This document shows positions 26,682-35,550 of a stretch of 64,000 nucleotides of DNA, in pieces. The DNA comes from Pseudomonas sp. HS6. Its GTDB lineage: Bacteria; Pseudomonadota; Gammaproteobacteria; Pseudomonadales; Pseudomonadaceae. The notes under the pieces are model-generated. The model saw only the letters and a list, made by a program, of their open reading frames with translations, searched no databases and was not told where the DNA came from. Position 1 is the stretch's first letter. The number at the start of each line of letters is the position of its first letter. The stretch is taken from assembly GCF_023375815.1 (NCBI RefSeq), contig NZ_CP067412.1, positions 2,790,001 to 2,854,000 on the forward strand, read 5' to 3'. A program made the translations under genes and the position numbers.

Positions 26682-29069
26682 ATGATTCACCGTTCGCGTT
26701 CATTACTCGCCATCGCTGTTGTCAGTGCAATCTGGCAACTTCCTGCGCAAGCTGAAGAGACTTCCACGCGCGCCGACGATGACACACGGCTGGGTACCGT
26801 GCTGGTCACCGGCACCCGTGGCACCGCCCGCACAGTGCTGGATTCGCCGGTGCCGGTGGATGTGCTGACTGCCGAAGACCTGAAAACTGCCGGCGCCAGT
26901 GATGGCGAACTCGGCCAGGCGTTGCAGACGCTGTTGCCGTCGTTCAGTTTTCCGCGCCAGTCCAACTCCGGCGGTGCCGACCATGTGCGTGCTGCGCAGC
27001 TGCGTGGCATGAGCCCGGACCAGGTGCTGGTGCTGGTCAACGGCAAGCGCCGACACACGTCGGCGGTGGTCAACGACTCGTCGAAAATCGGCCGCGGCAC
27101 GGCGCCGGTGGATTTCAACTCGATCCCGATCAGCGCAATCAAACGCATCGAAGTGCTGCGTGACGGCGCGGGTGCGCAGTACGGCTCCGACGCGATTGCC
27201 GGGGTGATCAACATCATCCTCGACGACGCCCCCGAGGGCGGTGAAGTGTCCACCAGCTACGGCGCCTACCACACCCATCAGGACGCCATTGGTAAAACCA
27301 CCACAGACGGCCAGAACAGTGTGACCACAGCCAAGATCGGCACGCGACTGGGTGAGGAGGGCGGCTTCATTCGTGGCGGTACCGAGTACAAGAATCGCAA
27401 CCCGACCAACCGCGCCGGTTACGACGGTTTTGCCGACACGCCGAACCAGCGCAACTACGTGATGGGCGACGGTATCGCGCGGGACGTGAACCTCTGGTTC
27501 AACAGCGAATTGCCGCTGGCCGGCGGTAAGGCCTATTCGTTTGGCACCTACAACCAGCGGCACACCACGGGCGCCGAGTTTTATCGCTATCCGTCCGAGC
27601 AGCCGCAGTTCTACCCCAACGGTTATTTGCCGCAGTCGATCGGCGACAACAAGGACATCTCCGCGACGGCCGGTTTCAAAGGCCTGATCGGTGACGACTG
27701 GGATTTCGACAGCAGCGTCACCCACGGTCGCAACCGTTTCGACGGGGCCACCCGGCGCACCCTCAACGTCAGCCTCGGCGAGGACTCGCCGACCCGATTC
27801 GACACCGGCGACTACGAGTTGCGCCAGACCACCGCCAACCTCGATTTCAGCCGTGAACTGCGGCTGGGCGGACGCTCCTTCGTCCTTGCGCTCGGCAGTG
27901 AATACCGCTACGAAAACTACCTGACTTACGCCGGTGACGAGGCCTCTTACATCGGCTCCGGCGCGGACGGCGCCAACGGTTTGCGCCCGAGTGAAGAGTC
28001 GGACCTGGACCGCAACGTGTTCGGCACTTACGCCGAGTTGTCCGGTGATCTCACCGACCGTTTCTTCGTCGACGCTGCCACACGCTGGGAACATTACGAC
28101 GCCGCCGGCAGCAAGCTCACCGGCAAGCTCAGCGGTCGCTACAAGTTGACTGAGCAGTGGGCGTTGCGCGGCGCGGTATCGAACAACTTCCGCGCGCCCT
28201 CGCTGGCGCAAAGTGGCTTCCAGAGCACCACCAGCAACTTCGGCGACGGCGGCACGCTCACCGACATTCGCGTGCTGTCGGTCAACGACCCGATCGCCCG
28301 TGCTCTCGGTGCGCAGAAGCTCGATCCGGAAACTTCGAAGAACTACAGCCTCGGCCTGACGTTCCAGTTGAACGAACGCTTTGACGCCTCGCTCGACGTT
28401 TTCCGCATCGACGTCAAGGATCGCATCACGCTGTCGCAACGCATCGGCAGTGACGCGCTGGAAAGCTACATCAATGACAACTTCGGCGTGGCGGGCGTAC
28501 ACGATGTCAACTTCTTCACCAACGCCGCCGACACCAGCACCCACGGCGCGGAACTGGTGCTCAACTATCACCAGCCGTTCTACGAAGGGCAACTGGGCCT
28601 GACCACCGCGTACACCTACAACCACACCAAAGTCACCAGCACCAAAGGCACGCCGTCGCAACTGACCGCGCTGGGGATCGGCAACGATGCGCTGGTCGGC
28701 GTCGAGGAAACCAACACCCTCACCGATGCGGCGCCGAAGGATCGCTTCGTGTTTTCCGCCAACTGGGCCAGCGAACACTGGGGCCTTCTCGGCCGTCTGA
28801 CTCGTCAGGGCGAGACCACCCGGGTGTTCGATTTCGGTGACTCTCAGCCTGAGCAAACCTACGGCGCGGTGTGGCAACTGGATGCCGAGGTGACCTACAA
28901 GTTCACCCCGAAATTCAGCATCGCCCTGGGCGGCAACAACCTGACCGACAACTACCCGGAACGCTCCGGCTCGGCCATCAACTACGGCGGCAACCTGCCG
29001 TACGACGTACTCTCGCCGATCGGCACCAACGGCGCGTACTACTACGCCACCGCCACCTACGGCTTCTGA
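26682..29069 (+). CDS. TonB-dependent outer-membrane receptor
   Basis: This 795-residue receptor has a signal peptide (leader ending LPAQAEE), a TonB-box-like stretch (LGTVLVTGTRG) and a plug domain (SPVPVDVLTAEDLKTAG, VLRDGAGAQYGSDAIAGVINI). A large beta-barrel follows, ending in an aromatic residue (ATATYGF). The frame opens at 26634, but the ATG at 26682 follows AAGGAG. The order plug then barrel, and the NxNNLTDNYPERSG-type end, fit non-siderophore TonB receptors. Its place next to uptake genes suggests it brings the same nutrient across the outer membrane. Confidence 0.92.
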   Translation: MIHRSRSLLAIAVVSAIWQLPAQAEETSTRADDDTRLGTVLVTGTRGTARTVLDSPVPVDVLTAEDLKTAGASDGELGQALQTLLPSFSFPRQSNSGGADHVRAAQLRGMSPDQVLVLVNGKRRHTSAVVNDSSKIGRGTAPVDFNSIPISAIKRIEVLRDGAGAQYGSDAIAGVINIILDDAPEGGEVSTSYGAYHTHQDAIGKTTTDGQNSVTTAKIGTRLGEEGGFIRGGTEYKNRNPTNRAGYDGFADTPNQRNYVMGDGIARDVNLWFNSELPLAGGKAYSFGTYNQRHTTGAEFYRYPSEQPQFYPNGYLPQSIGDNKDISATAGFKGLIGDDWDFDSSVTHGRNRFDGATRRTLNVSLGEDSPTRFDTGDYELRQTTANLDFSRELRLGGRSFVLALGSEYRYENYLTYAGDEASYIGSGADGANGLRPSEESDLDRNVFGTYAELSGDLTDRFFVDAATRWEHYDAAGSKLTGKLSGRYKLTEQWALRGAVSNNFRAPSLAQSGFQSTTSNFGDGGTLTDIRVLSVNDPIARALGAQKLDPETSKNYSLGLTFQLNERFDASLDVFRIDVKDRITLSQRIGSDALESYINDNFGVAGVHDVNFFTNAADTSTHGAELVLNYHQPFYEGQLGLTTAYTYNHTKVTSTKGTPSQLTALGIGNDALVGVEETNTLTDAAPKDRFVFSANWASEHWGLLGRLTRQGETTRVFDFGDSQPEQTYGAVWQLDAEVTYKFTPKFSIALGGNNLTDNYPERSGSAINYGGNLPYDVLSPIGTNGAYYYATATYGF

Positions 29070-29111
29070 GCCTTTTCCGCCATGGATGGCGGATCATCAG
29101 CGGGAACCTTC

Positions 29112-30512
29112 ATGACTCAAACCAATGGCCCCAAGCGGCATCTGCCGGTGTTCCAGGCATTGCTGATCACGCTGGGCATGGTCATCACCACCGATATTCT
29201 CAAAACCGCGCCGACCGTTGCCTTGAACGTCGGGCCGGAACATTTCTATTGGGTCTGGGTCCTCGGCGGATTGGCGTCGATGGCCGGGGCCTTGTGCTTC
29301 GCCGAGATGGCCACCGCGTTTCCGCACCCGGGCGGTGACTATCATTTCCTGCGCACCGCGTATGGCGAGCGCATGGGTTTCCTGTTCGCCTGGTCGCGCT
29401 TCTCGGTGATGCACACGGGGTGGATCGCGTTGTCGGCGTTCATGTTCGCCGATTATTTCAACGCGGTTTTTCCGCTGGGACAGTACGGGTCGGGGCTGTT
29501 TGCCGGCGCGATCATTGCCGCACTGGTGCTGCTGAATCTGACGGGCAAGCACATCGGTTTCATCACCCAGACCGTGCTGGTCGGGCTGCTTGCCGTGGGC
29601 TTTCTGAGCATTGCCAGCGCCGGCGTGTGGCTGGTGTGGCAGGGCGTCGAACCGCTTGCGCCGAGTGCGCCGGTCACGCCTGAGCACACGGGTGCGGCAG
29701 GATTTTCTGCCGCGATGATCTTCGTGTTTCTGGCCTTCGGCGGCTGGAGTGATGCGGCGACGCTGTCCGCCGAAGTGCGCGATGGCCGGCGCGGAATCTT
29801 CATCGCCATGCTGGGTGCGCTGACGGTGTTGATGGCGATCTATCTGGCGTTGAACTGGGCATTCGTTCAAGGCCTGGGGTTTGAAGGTCTGGCCGCGAGC
29901 AACGCGCCGGCGGTGGAATTGTTGAACCGTGCGTTCGGTGCGCCGGGGGTGATGCTGATCCTGTTGATGGTCGGCATCGCGGCCATCGCCACTATCAATT
30001 CAACGCTGTTGGTCGGTGCCCGCACCACCTACGCCGCCGCCCGGGACGTGCCGCAACTGCGTCGCTTCGGTGAGTGGGACGAACGCGACGGCGTACCGCG
30101 CAAGGCCTTGCTGGCCGAGGGCGCGGTGGCGTTGTTGTTGGTGTTGTTTGGCAGTTTTACTCAGAGTGGCTTCAACACCATGGTTGAGTACCTGACGCCG
30201 GTGTATTGGTTGTTTTTGAGTTTGAGCAGTCTGGCTTTGATTATCCTGCGCAAGCGCTTTCCGAACGTGCCACGGCCGGTCAGGGTGCCGCTTTATCCGA
30301 TTTTGCCGCTGCTGTTTTTTGGGTTGTGCGTTTACATGCTGTATTCCAGTGTGACGGTGGTGGGGTTGGGGGCGTTTTTGGGGATTGGGGTGTTGGTGGT
30401 TGGGGCGCTGTTGCTGGCTGCGGTGAATCATCTGACGCCAGGCCCTCACCCCAGCCCTCTCCCGGAGGGAGAGGGGGCCGACCGAAGTGTCTTGCGAGAT
30501 ACATCGACCTGA
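29112..30512 (+). CDS. APC-family amino acid permease
   Basis: This inner-membrane carrier of about 466 residues has roughly twelve helices. The N-terminal MVITTDILKTAPTVALNVGP and FAEMATAFPHPGGDYHF are typical of the APC superfamily. An in-frame ATG exists at 29082; 29112 fits the family start better. The last 24 residues (from PGPHPSPLPEGEG) are coded by a mobile inverted-repeat element, so the original stop was probably replaced. The gap to the receptor is 42 bases. Confidence 0.85.
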   Translation: MTQTNGPKRHLPVFQALLITLGMVITTDILKTAPTVALNVGPEHFYWVWVLGGLASMAGALCFAEMATAFPHPGGDYHFLRTAYGERMGFLFAWSRFSVMHTGWIALSAFMFADYFNAVFPLGQYGSGLFAGAIIAALVLLNLTGKHIGFITQTVLVGLLAVGFLSIASAGVWLVWQGVEPLAPSAPVTPEHTGAAGFSAAMIFVFLAFGGWSDAATLSAEVRDGRRGIFIAMLGALTVLMAIYLALNWAFVQGLGFEGLAASNAPAVELLNRAFGAPGVMLILLMVGIAAIATINSTLLVGARTTYAAARDVPQLRRFGEWDERDGVPRKALLAEGAVALLLVLFGSFTQSGFNTMVEYLTPVYWLFLSLSSLALIILRKRFPNVPRPVRVPLYPILPLLFFGLCVYMLYSSVTVVGLGAFLGIGVLVVGALLLAAVNHLTPGPHPSPLPEGEGADRSVLRDTST

Positions 30513-30618
30513 GAGAGCGAGTCGATTATGGATTCAGAAGAGCAGGTTCAGGTCGACGTAGTACTGAAGCATCCCGCGGTCAGTTCCCTCTCCCTCCGGG
30601 AGAGGGCTAGGGCAAGCG
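30441..30618. mobile_element. MITE-like element with hairpin termini
   Basis: Both ends carry the same self-complementary 21-mer in inverted orientation: 30455-30475 is the exact reverse complement of 30586-30606. Each forms a CCCTCTCCC/GGGAGAGGG-type hairpin. The match extends to about 34 bases with a few changes. The element is about 180 bases, has no gene of its own, and supplies the end of the permease gene. This type of GC-rich dispersed repeat is common in Pseudomonas chromosomes. Confidence 0.75.
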
Positions 30619-30619
30619 A

Positions 30620-31081
30620 TCAAAAGGACACCACAGCCGGCTGAGACAAACGAAGCACCGACAAATCCCCCGTAATCCGCTTGTAAGCCAAACGAATCGC
30701 CTCGATGTCGCTCTCACGTTTCGGCCCACTTTCGTGCAGGATCACAATCACCTTGGTCGCCAGTCGCTCCGGCACTTTCGCGTCGTGGTCTTTCCACTGC
30801 CCATACGCATCGAACACGCTGAACCCGTCCGGGAACCGCGTCGTCACTTCCTGATCGAGAAACTCGCGCCAGCGCGCCGGGCTCACCACACCTTCCTTGC
30901 CGTCAATCGGCCCCACCGAGAAGTACAACTCGGTGCGAACCCACTGCGCCTGCGCCGGACGTGTGGCATCGCCTTGCAAGGTTGAACTCGCGGGATCTTT
31001 GGTATGCACGGAAACAGGAGGAGGGCTGGCACAACCGGCGATCGCCAGGAACAGTGCGGCCATCAGGAAACGTTGCGGCAT
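30620..31081 (-). CDS. DUF3574 lipoprotein
   Basis: This 153-residue protein has a lipoprotein signal peptide with lipobox AIAGC near residue 17. The mature part WVRTELYFSVGPIDGKEGVV and FPDGFSVFDAYGQWKD match the DUF3574 family, whose function is unknown. AAGGA precedes the start. It converges on the permease gene with the MITE-like element between them. Confidence 0.82.
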   Translation of the reverse strand: MPQRFLMAALFLAIAGCASPPPVSVHTKDPASSTLQGDATRPAQAQWVRTELYFSVGPIDGKEGVVSPARWREFLDQEVTTRFPDGFSVFDAYGQWKDHDAKVPERLATKVIVILHESGPKRESDIEAIRLAYKRITGDLSVLRLSQPAVVSF

Positions 31082-31472
31082 GGAACTTCCTTATTGTTAA
31101 GAACTGTCCCGAATTATAGGAGGAGGTGGTAATAGCAATAAAAGATTAAAAAGTGGTTTGCCAGTTAAATAATGGAATAAGCAGTGAGTGTGAAAATAAT
31201 CGCCATCGGTTAGATCGATTATTTCTTTAAGTTATTTGCTTGGTATTGAAGTGCATATCCATCGCTTCTGAATACATGTGCTTACGTTTGATCTTTCCGT
31301 GATCGCGTCTAATCTGCTGTCGCAACAGTTCAGGGCGCACGGAACGCTGCACTTGAAACGTTTGAACAGCACTTTTTGCTGCTCGATGGACAGCTTGTTG
31401 CGGATTCTCCAATCCTTAGAATCAGCCCCATCAACTTCTCATCCAGTTCTTAAATCCTCAGGGAGCTTCACC
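31082..31472 (+). promoter_or_regulatory. AT-rich intergenic region with candidate promoter
   Basis: This 391-base gap divides the DUF3574 gene from the Met-rich gene. A sigma-70-like pair is visible at 31394-31399 (TTGTTG) and 31416-31421 (TAGAAT) with a 16-base spacer. It would drive the Met-rich gene from about 50 bases upstream of its start codon. The AT-rich part near 31120-31260 probably holds the promoter of the minus-strand lipoprotein. Confidence 0.4.
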
Positions 31473-31982
31473 ATGATGAACGCCATGCAGATGCAAATGC
31501 CGATGAACGCCAACATGCCGATGATGCCGATGACAGGCATGCCGATGATGATGGCGACCATGTCCTGCGAAATGATGGACGACGGCATGATGTGCAAGAT
31601 GATGCCGGCCGCTGGCATGGACATGGCCATGTTCAAGAACAGCTGCGAAATGATGCAGATGATGATGGACTGCGGCATGCCGATGATGATGCATTGCGGC
31701 AACATGAGCATGATGTGCATGTCCCAGGCGGCGATGGCCATGCCGATGATGAACATGATGATGCCGATGCCGATGATGGGCATGCCGATGCCATCGATGA
31801 AGTGCGTGATGGAATGCACCATGATGGCCGACTGCATGATGTGCAAAATCATGCCGATGCCAGGCATGAACATGGACATGATGAAGAACTGCTGCAACCT
31901 GATGATGAAGATGATGAACGACTGCAGCATGCCGATGATGATGAGCTGCAACGGCATGCCGATGATGTGCTGCACCTGCTGA
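31473..31982 (+). CDS. Extremely methionine- and cysteine-rich small protein
   Basis: This 169-residue protein contains 72 Met (43%) and 17 Cys (10%). It has two diverged copies of one module: residues about 31-82 (CEMMDDGMMCKMMPAAGMDM onward) and about 112-169 (CTMMADCMMCKIMPMPGMNM onward). Most residues come as MM, MPM, MMC or CGMPMMMHC patterns. GGAG lies seven bases before the ATG, and a strong terminator follows the stop. No signal peptide or membrane segment is evident. No family is recognised. Soft-metal (copper or silver) binding or scavenging of oxidants by methionine are the chemically sensible ideas. The opposite strand also reads open as a His-rich frame, only because ATG complements CAT. 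Confidence 0.8.
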   Translation: MMNAMQMQMPMNANMPMMPMTGMPMMMATMSCEMMDDGMMCKMMPAAGMDMAMFKNSCEMMQMMMDCGMPMMMHCGNMSMMCMSQAAMAMPMMNMMMPMPMMGMPMPSMKCVMECTMMADCMMCKIMPMPGMNMDMMKNCCNLMMKMMNDCSMPMMMSCNGMPMMCCTC

Positions 31983-32000
31983 TTCCGGGTAGCGCATAAA

Positions 32001-32034
32001 AAAGCCCCCGCAGCTTGATGCTGCGGGGGCTTTT
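32001..32034 (+). terminator. Rho-independent terminator of the Met-rich gene
   Basis: AAAGCCCCCGCAG pairs with CTGCGGGGGCTTT around a 7-base loop and is followed by a short T run. It lies 18 bases after the Met-rich stop. With the A run on the other side it can also terminate the minus-strand regulator gene. Confidence 0.9.
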
Positions 32035-32063
32035 GCATTTCTGGAATTCGGTGAAGGCGGTTT

Positions 32064-32711
32064 TCAGTCCAGACGTTCCGGGTAGGTCACGACTAGATAG
32101 GCCACAGCCTCGCTGTCGGCCGGATTGCGATAACGGTGGGGCTGGTCGGCGTAGAACAGGATCGAGTCTCCGGTCGACAGCAGGTAACGCTCGTCGTTGA
32201 CGCTGATCTCCAGCACGCCCTGGGACACCACCAGATTCTCCTGAACGCCGGGGCCGTGGCCCTCGGAGTGATCCTCGCCCAGGGGGCTCAGGCGTAATTC
32301 ATAGAATTCCGATTGGCGCGCCACATCGAACGGAAACAACGCCCGACTGACGAACGCACCGCTGGCACTCACCAGCCGTTTGCTCTGACTCGCCGACAAC
32401 ACGGCTACCCCTTCAAACGCGCGGTGTTCCAGAAACGCTGCCACCGACACTTTCAAACCCTTGGCGATTTTGCACAGCACCTTGATCGAGGGCACGCTGC
32501 GGCCGGACTCGATCTGCGCCAGCATCGCCCGGCTCACGCCGCACTGGCGGGCGAGGGCATCCAGTGACAAGTGCCGCTTGCCACGCAGGCGTTGCAGGTT
32601 CTGCGCGACACGTTCGCAGATCGGGTCTTCTTCCAGTGATTCGAGGTTGTTCAGATCCAGCACGGGTTCGTCGGCGCTCGCCAGAAAGCGCGAGGGTTCA
32701 CGTGCGTTCAC
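32064..32711 (-). CDS. XRE-cupin transcriptional regulator
   Basis: This 215-residue regulator has an N-terminal HTH (LSLDALARQCGVSRAMLAQIESG, about residues 45-67) and a C-terminal cupin (LRLSPLGEDHSEGHGPG, then LLSTGDSILFYADQPHRYRNP). The upstream extension of the frame is not used. The GTG at 32711 overlaps the stop of the preceding small gene in GTGA, which indicates coupled translation. Members of this class often sense amines, amino acids or their derivatives; the ligand is unknown here. Confidence 0.82.
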   Translation of the reverse strand: MNAREPSRFLASADEPVLDLNNLESLEEDPICERVAQNLQRLRGKRHLSLDALARQCGVSRAMLAQIESGRSVPSIKVLCKIAKGLKVSVAAFLEHRAFEGVAVLSASQSKRLVSASGAFVSRALFPFDVARQSEFYELRLSPLGEDHSEGHGPGVQENLVVSQGVLEISVNDERYLLSTGDSILFYADQPHRYRNPADSEAVAYLVVTYPERLD

Positions 32712-32869
32712 GCTTGACGAGGCTCGTCGGAACGAGCGGCCTGCACCCACTGAAAAGCCTGGTAGCCGGCGTTGCGCGCATACATTTCCCACATCGCGCG
32801 GGCCCGTTGCTGGGCTTGACGGCGTTTGCGGTAGGCGGCGAAGTCGATCAGGTTGTCGGTTGGATTCAT
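32708..32869 (-). CDS. Small conserved-looking protein upstream of XRE-cupin gene
   Basis: This is a 53-residue basic protein starting MNPTDNLIDFAAYRKRR, with a helical, Arg/Gln-rich middle. The longer frame start is ignored because this ATG gives a compact gene. Its TGA overlaps the GTG of the regulator, so the two are probably co-translated. Function is not known. Confidence 0.6.
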   Translation of the reverse strand: MNPTDNLIDFAAYRKRRQAQQRARAMWEMYARNAGYQAFQWVQAARSDEPRQA

Positions 32870-33004
32870 GGCGCACTTCACTGTGATCAATGACGGGATG
32901 AGCTGAGAGTACGCCGATATTTTTATAACGATAAATACTGATTTTGTATTTATTAATTCTTTTTTGTTCTTTGTGATTGACGACGATTTAAAGCTTCTGC
33001 CGCC

Positions 33005-34534
33005 TCACTCAGCCACCTCGATTTTGAACTGGCCGTAGTAACGGCCTTGCTTGAGATCAATTGGTACAAACATCCCGTAGGTCGACAGATAGGCGTACAG
33101 GGCGGTGCTTTGGCCGAGGTGGTAATCCTCGCCCATGCAACTGACGACCTTGGCACTGCCCGTCAATGTCGAATAAAACTCGCTGGCAGGCTTTTGCGAT
33201 TGCACGGTGCATTCGATTTTGCTGTCGACCAGCGCGGGCGCTTTCTGGTATCGGGGGCTGGATCTCTGCACGGTGTAGCTCAAGCGGGACCCCACAGGCA
33301 TGTTCGCCCAATCACCTTCGAATCGAAGATCAATGATGGCGTCCCTTGTCACCCTGATCCTGTTGAGCTCACTGGTGTATTTAACCTTGGCCAGTTCGGT
33401 CAGCCCGCGAAAACTGATCTCCACCGATTGATGGATTTTTCGGTCGAATCGCTCAGTCAACTGTTTGCCCGGCTGGTAGGCGAGGTAAGTGGTATCACGC
33501 CCCAATCGCCCCAGTGGACGTCGCTTGAGGTCATCGATGAACGACAGGTCGGGCCCCGTGAGGTTCTTTTTCTCACGTACCTCGTTGAGTTCCTTGAACG
33601 ACAGGCGCAAGTGTCGAATGTCCTTTTCCGGGGCCGGCAGTTTCAGCCCTTCGATGGCCTTCACCACTGAAGCGGGAAGCAGCGGATCAGGCAATACAAA
33701 GGCCGCCTGCTCTCGTCCCTGGAACGGTTTGTAATGATCCAGCGCCTGCCGAGGGCCGCAGACCAGTGTCAGCAACTGTTTCTCATCGACATCGAGTTTG
33801 GGCCTGGCAACCGGATCCCGGGTCACCGATCCACCGAGAAGGCGATTCTGCTTGTCGAGGTAAAAAGTGCTGAGGGACGTCAGCCGTTGCTGAGTGCAAT
33901 CGGCGCTCCAGCGTTGACGCTCCTGCGCATACAGACTGTTATCGGATGGCATCAGCGCTTCTGCGGCGGGTACCCGGGCCGACCAGAAGGCTGTCTGGCC
34001 GTCCTTCTGCTTCAAACTGACGCGATCGATCATCTGCCAATCGCCCTGCTCGGGGGCCGCAATCACCTGCCATTGAGGGGCTGCAGTCTCAGCGCAAACC
34101 TGCTTCAACTGGGCGCTCTGCAGAAACTGCCTTTTCTGTTCGGCGGGCATTTGTCTGCCCTCAGGCGTGTCGCTTTGGCGATTCACCGCGAAACGCATCA
34201 TCCCGCCCGTGGTCAGGTGCGCCATCTGTGCGTCCGGCAATTTGCAATGGGTATCGAAACGCGCCAGATGAAGTATGGTCCGCTCCTGGGCCGAGATCAC
34301 AAGGTAGGACACATAGTCACCGTCGCGCACAATGGAATCCGGATCGGGCTGACCGCTCATGGCGGCATCAAATTCCATTCGGCCCATGGCGTCAAAATCA
34401 GTAGCGGTCTGTTTCTTGGGCGTGGTCCGGGGAGCCTCGTAAGAAGTGTTTTGGCATCCACTCAGCCCCACGGCAACGGCAAGCACGGTCAAGCAACTGA
34501 TACGGTGAATCAAGGCATCCATGCGGGCACGCAT
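33005..34534 (-). CDS. Large hypothetical lipoprotein
   Basis: This protein of about 509 residues has a lipoprotein leader (LTVLAVAVGLSGC). Two ATGs, at 34534 and 34522, are possible starts and no strong ribosome site decides. The mature protein is hydrophilic, with scattered cysteines (CKLPDAQ, VCAETAAPQW, DCTQQR, VCGPRQ, IECTVQ, SCMGEDYH) that may form disulphides. No known domain is recognised. It stands alone between the small regulator pair and a LysR gene. Confidence 0.7.
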   Translation of the reverse strand: MRARMDALIHRISCLTVLAVAVGLSGCQNTSYEAPRTTPKKQTATDFDAMGRMEFDAAMSGQPDPDSIVRDGDYVSYLVISAQERTILHLARFDTHCKLPDAQMAHLTTGGMMRFAVNRQSDTPEGRQMPAEQKRQFLQSAQLKQVCAETAAPQWQVIAAPEQGDWQMIDRVSLKQKDGQTAFWSARVPAAEALMPSDNSLYAQERQRWSADCTQQRLTSLSTFYLDKQNRLLGGSVTRDPVARPKLDVDEKQLLTLVCGPRQALDHYKPFQGREQAAFVLPDPLLPASVVKAIEGLKLPAPEKDIRHLRLSFKELNEVREKKNLTGPDLSFIDDLKRRPLGRLGRDTTYLAYQPGKQLTERFDRKIHQSVEISFRGLTELAKVKYTSELNRIRVTRDAIIDLRFEGDWANMPVGSRLSYTVQRSSPRYQKAPALVDSKIECTVQSQKPASEFYSTLTGSAKVVSCMGEDYHLGQSTALYAYLSTYGMFVPIDLKQGRYYGQFKIEVAE

Positions 34535-34600
34535 CGTCAGGAAAAAGTGATGGCATATTAACATGGCTGTCAGCGCGCGGCAGTCCTGTCCGGGCCTGAG

Positions 34601-35488
34601 TCAGGCGCTGGAGGAGAACGCACTCAGCAGATAATCGCGTACATACACCAGGCTCGGACTCTGCAACGCGTTCTTGCGCCACACTAGATACAGCACGTTG
34701 ACGGGGGCTTCGCCGGGCGCGGTTGGGGATATCAATCGGCCGTCGGCAATCGCCTCGACACATTGATAATCCGGCAGGACCGTCCAACCGTGGCCGCCGA
34801 GCACCAGGTCCTTGATGATCCGCAGGTCCGGAATGGTCAGCGCCGCTTGCAGTTGCGGGGCGATCTGGAACATTGACGACCACAGCGGACGCACCAGGGC
34901 CAGGTCTTCGTCGAAGGCAATCAGCGGCACCTGGGTCAGTTGTTCTTGAGTCGGGTGTTTCCCCAGTCGATCCAGCAGGCTGGGTGCGTAGACCAGCAGC
35001 ATGCGTTCGGTCAGCAGATGGGCAAAACCGTGGGTCTGCTCGTCGGGCAGGGAGGCGGTGATCGCAAAATCGATGTGCTTTGATTCGAGCATCTCGTAGA
35101 TGCGTTTTTTCGCGCCGGTGTGAAAGCGCAGCAGGAAACCCTCATCCATCAGCGGCGCCAGCCGGGCGGCGACCTGCGAGTGAATGAAGTCCGAAGGCCC
35201 GACCAGATGAATCGTGCCGCCTTTGAGCCGCCCGGGGCGCAGCGAGGCGATCTTGTTTTCCAGACCGTCCAGAAAAGGCGCGACCGAGCGGGCCAGTTCA
35301 TCGGCGGCCTCGGTCGGTTCGACGCCTCTCGGCATGCGGTGGAACAGCGGTTTGCCCACCAATGCTTCCACGGCCTGGACATGCATCGAAGCCGCGGGCT
35401 GGGTGATGCCCAGCTGCTCGGCGGCTTTGGAAAAGGATTTGGCGCGGTAGGCTTCGAGGAAGGTTCGCAGGTGAGTGAGGTGGCTCAT
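34601..35488 (-). CDS. LysR-family transcriptional regulator
   Basis: This 295-residue protein has an N-terminal winged HTH (MSHLTHLRTFLEAYRAKSFS to ASMHVQAVEALVGKPLF) and a LysR substrate-binding domain. It lies downstream of the MFS gene on the same strand, with about 105 bases between. Its target is not evident; control of the MFS pump or the alcohol dehydrogenase is possible. Confidence 0.88.
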   Translation of the reverse strand: MSHLTHLRTFLEAYRAKSFSKAAEQLGITQPAASMHVQAVEALVGKPLFHRMPRGVEPTEAADELARSVAPFLDGLENKIASLRPGRLKGGTIHLVGPSDFIHSQVAARLAPLMDEGFLLRFHTGAKKRIYEMLESKHIDFAITASLPDEQTHGFAHLLTERMLLVYAPSLLDRLGKHPTQEQLTQVPLIAFDEDLALVRPLWSSMFQIAPQLQAALTIPDLRIIKDLVLGGHGWTVLPDYQCVEAIADGRLISPTAPGEAPVNVLYLVWRKNALQSPSLVYVRDYLLSAFSSSA

Positions 35489-35550
35489 GGATTGACGACG
35501 TCCGGGGGCTGAATCTGGTTTTTACCATGGCAGGCGACCGATGTGCTCGC

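Noticed and set aside
26703..28877. 724-codon minus-strand frame opposite the TonB receptor
   Set aside because: Typical antisense open frame of a GC-rich gene; no domain.
30206..30610. 134-codon frame over the permease end and MITE-like element
   Set aside because: Composed of permease shadow and repeat sequence.
31439..32038. Long minus-strand open frames (Ile/Met-rich and His-rich) over the Met-rich gene
   Set aside because: They mirror ATG repeats read in reverse. No ribosome site is present, and the terminator and start signals belong to the plus strand.
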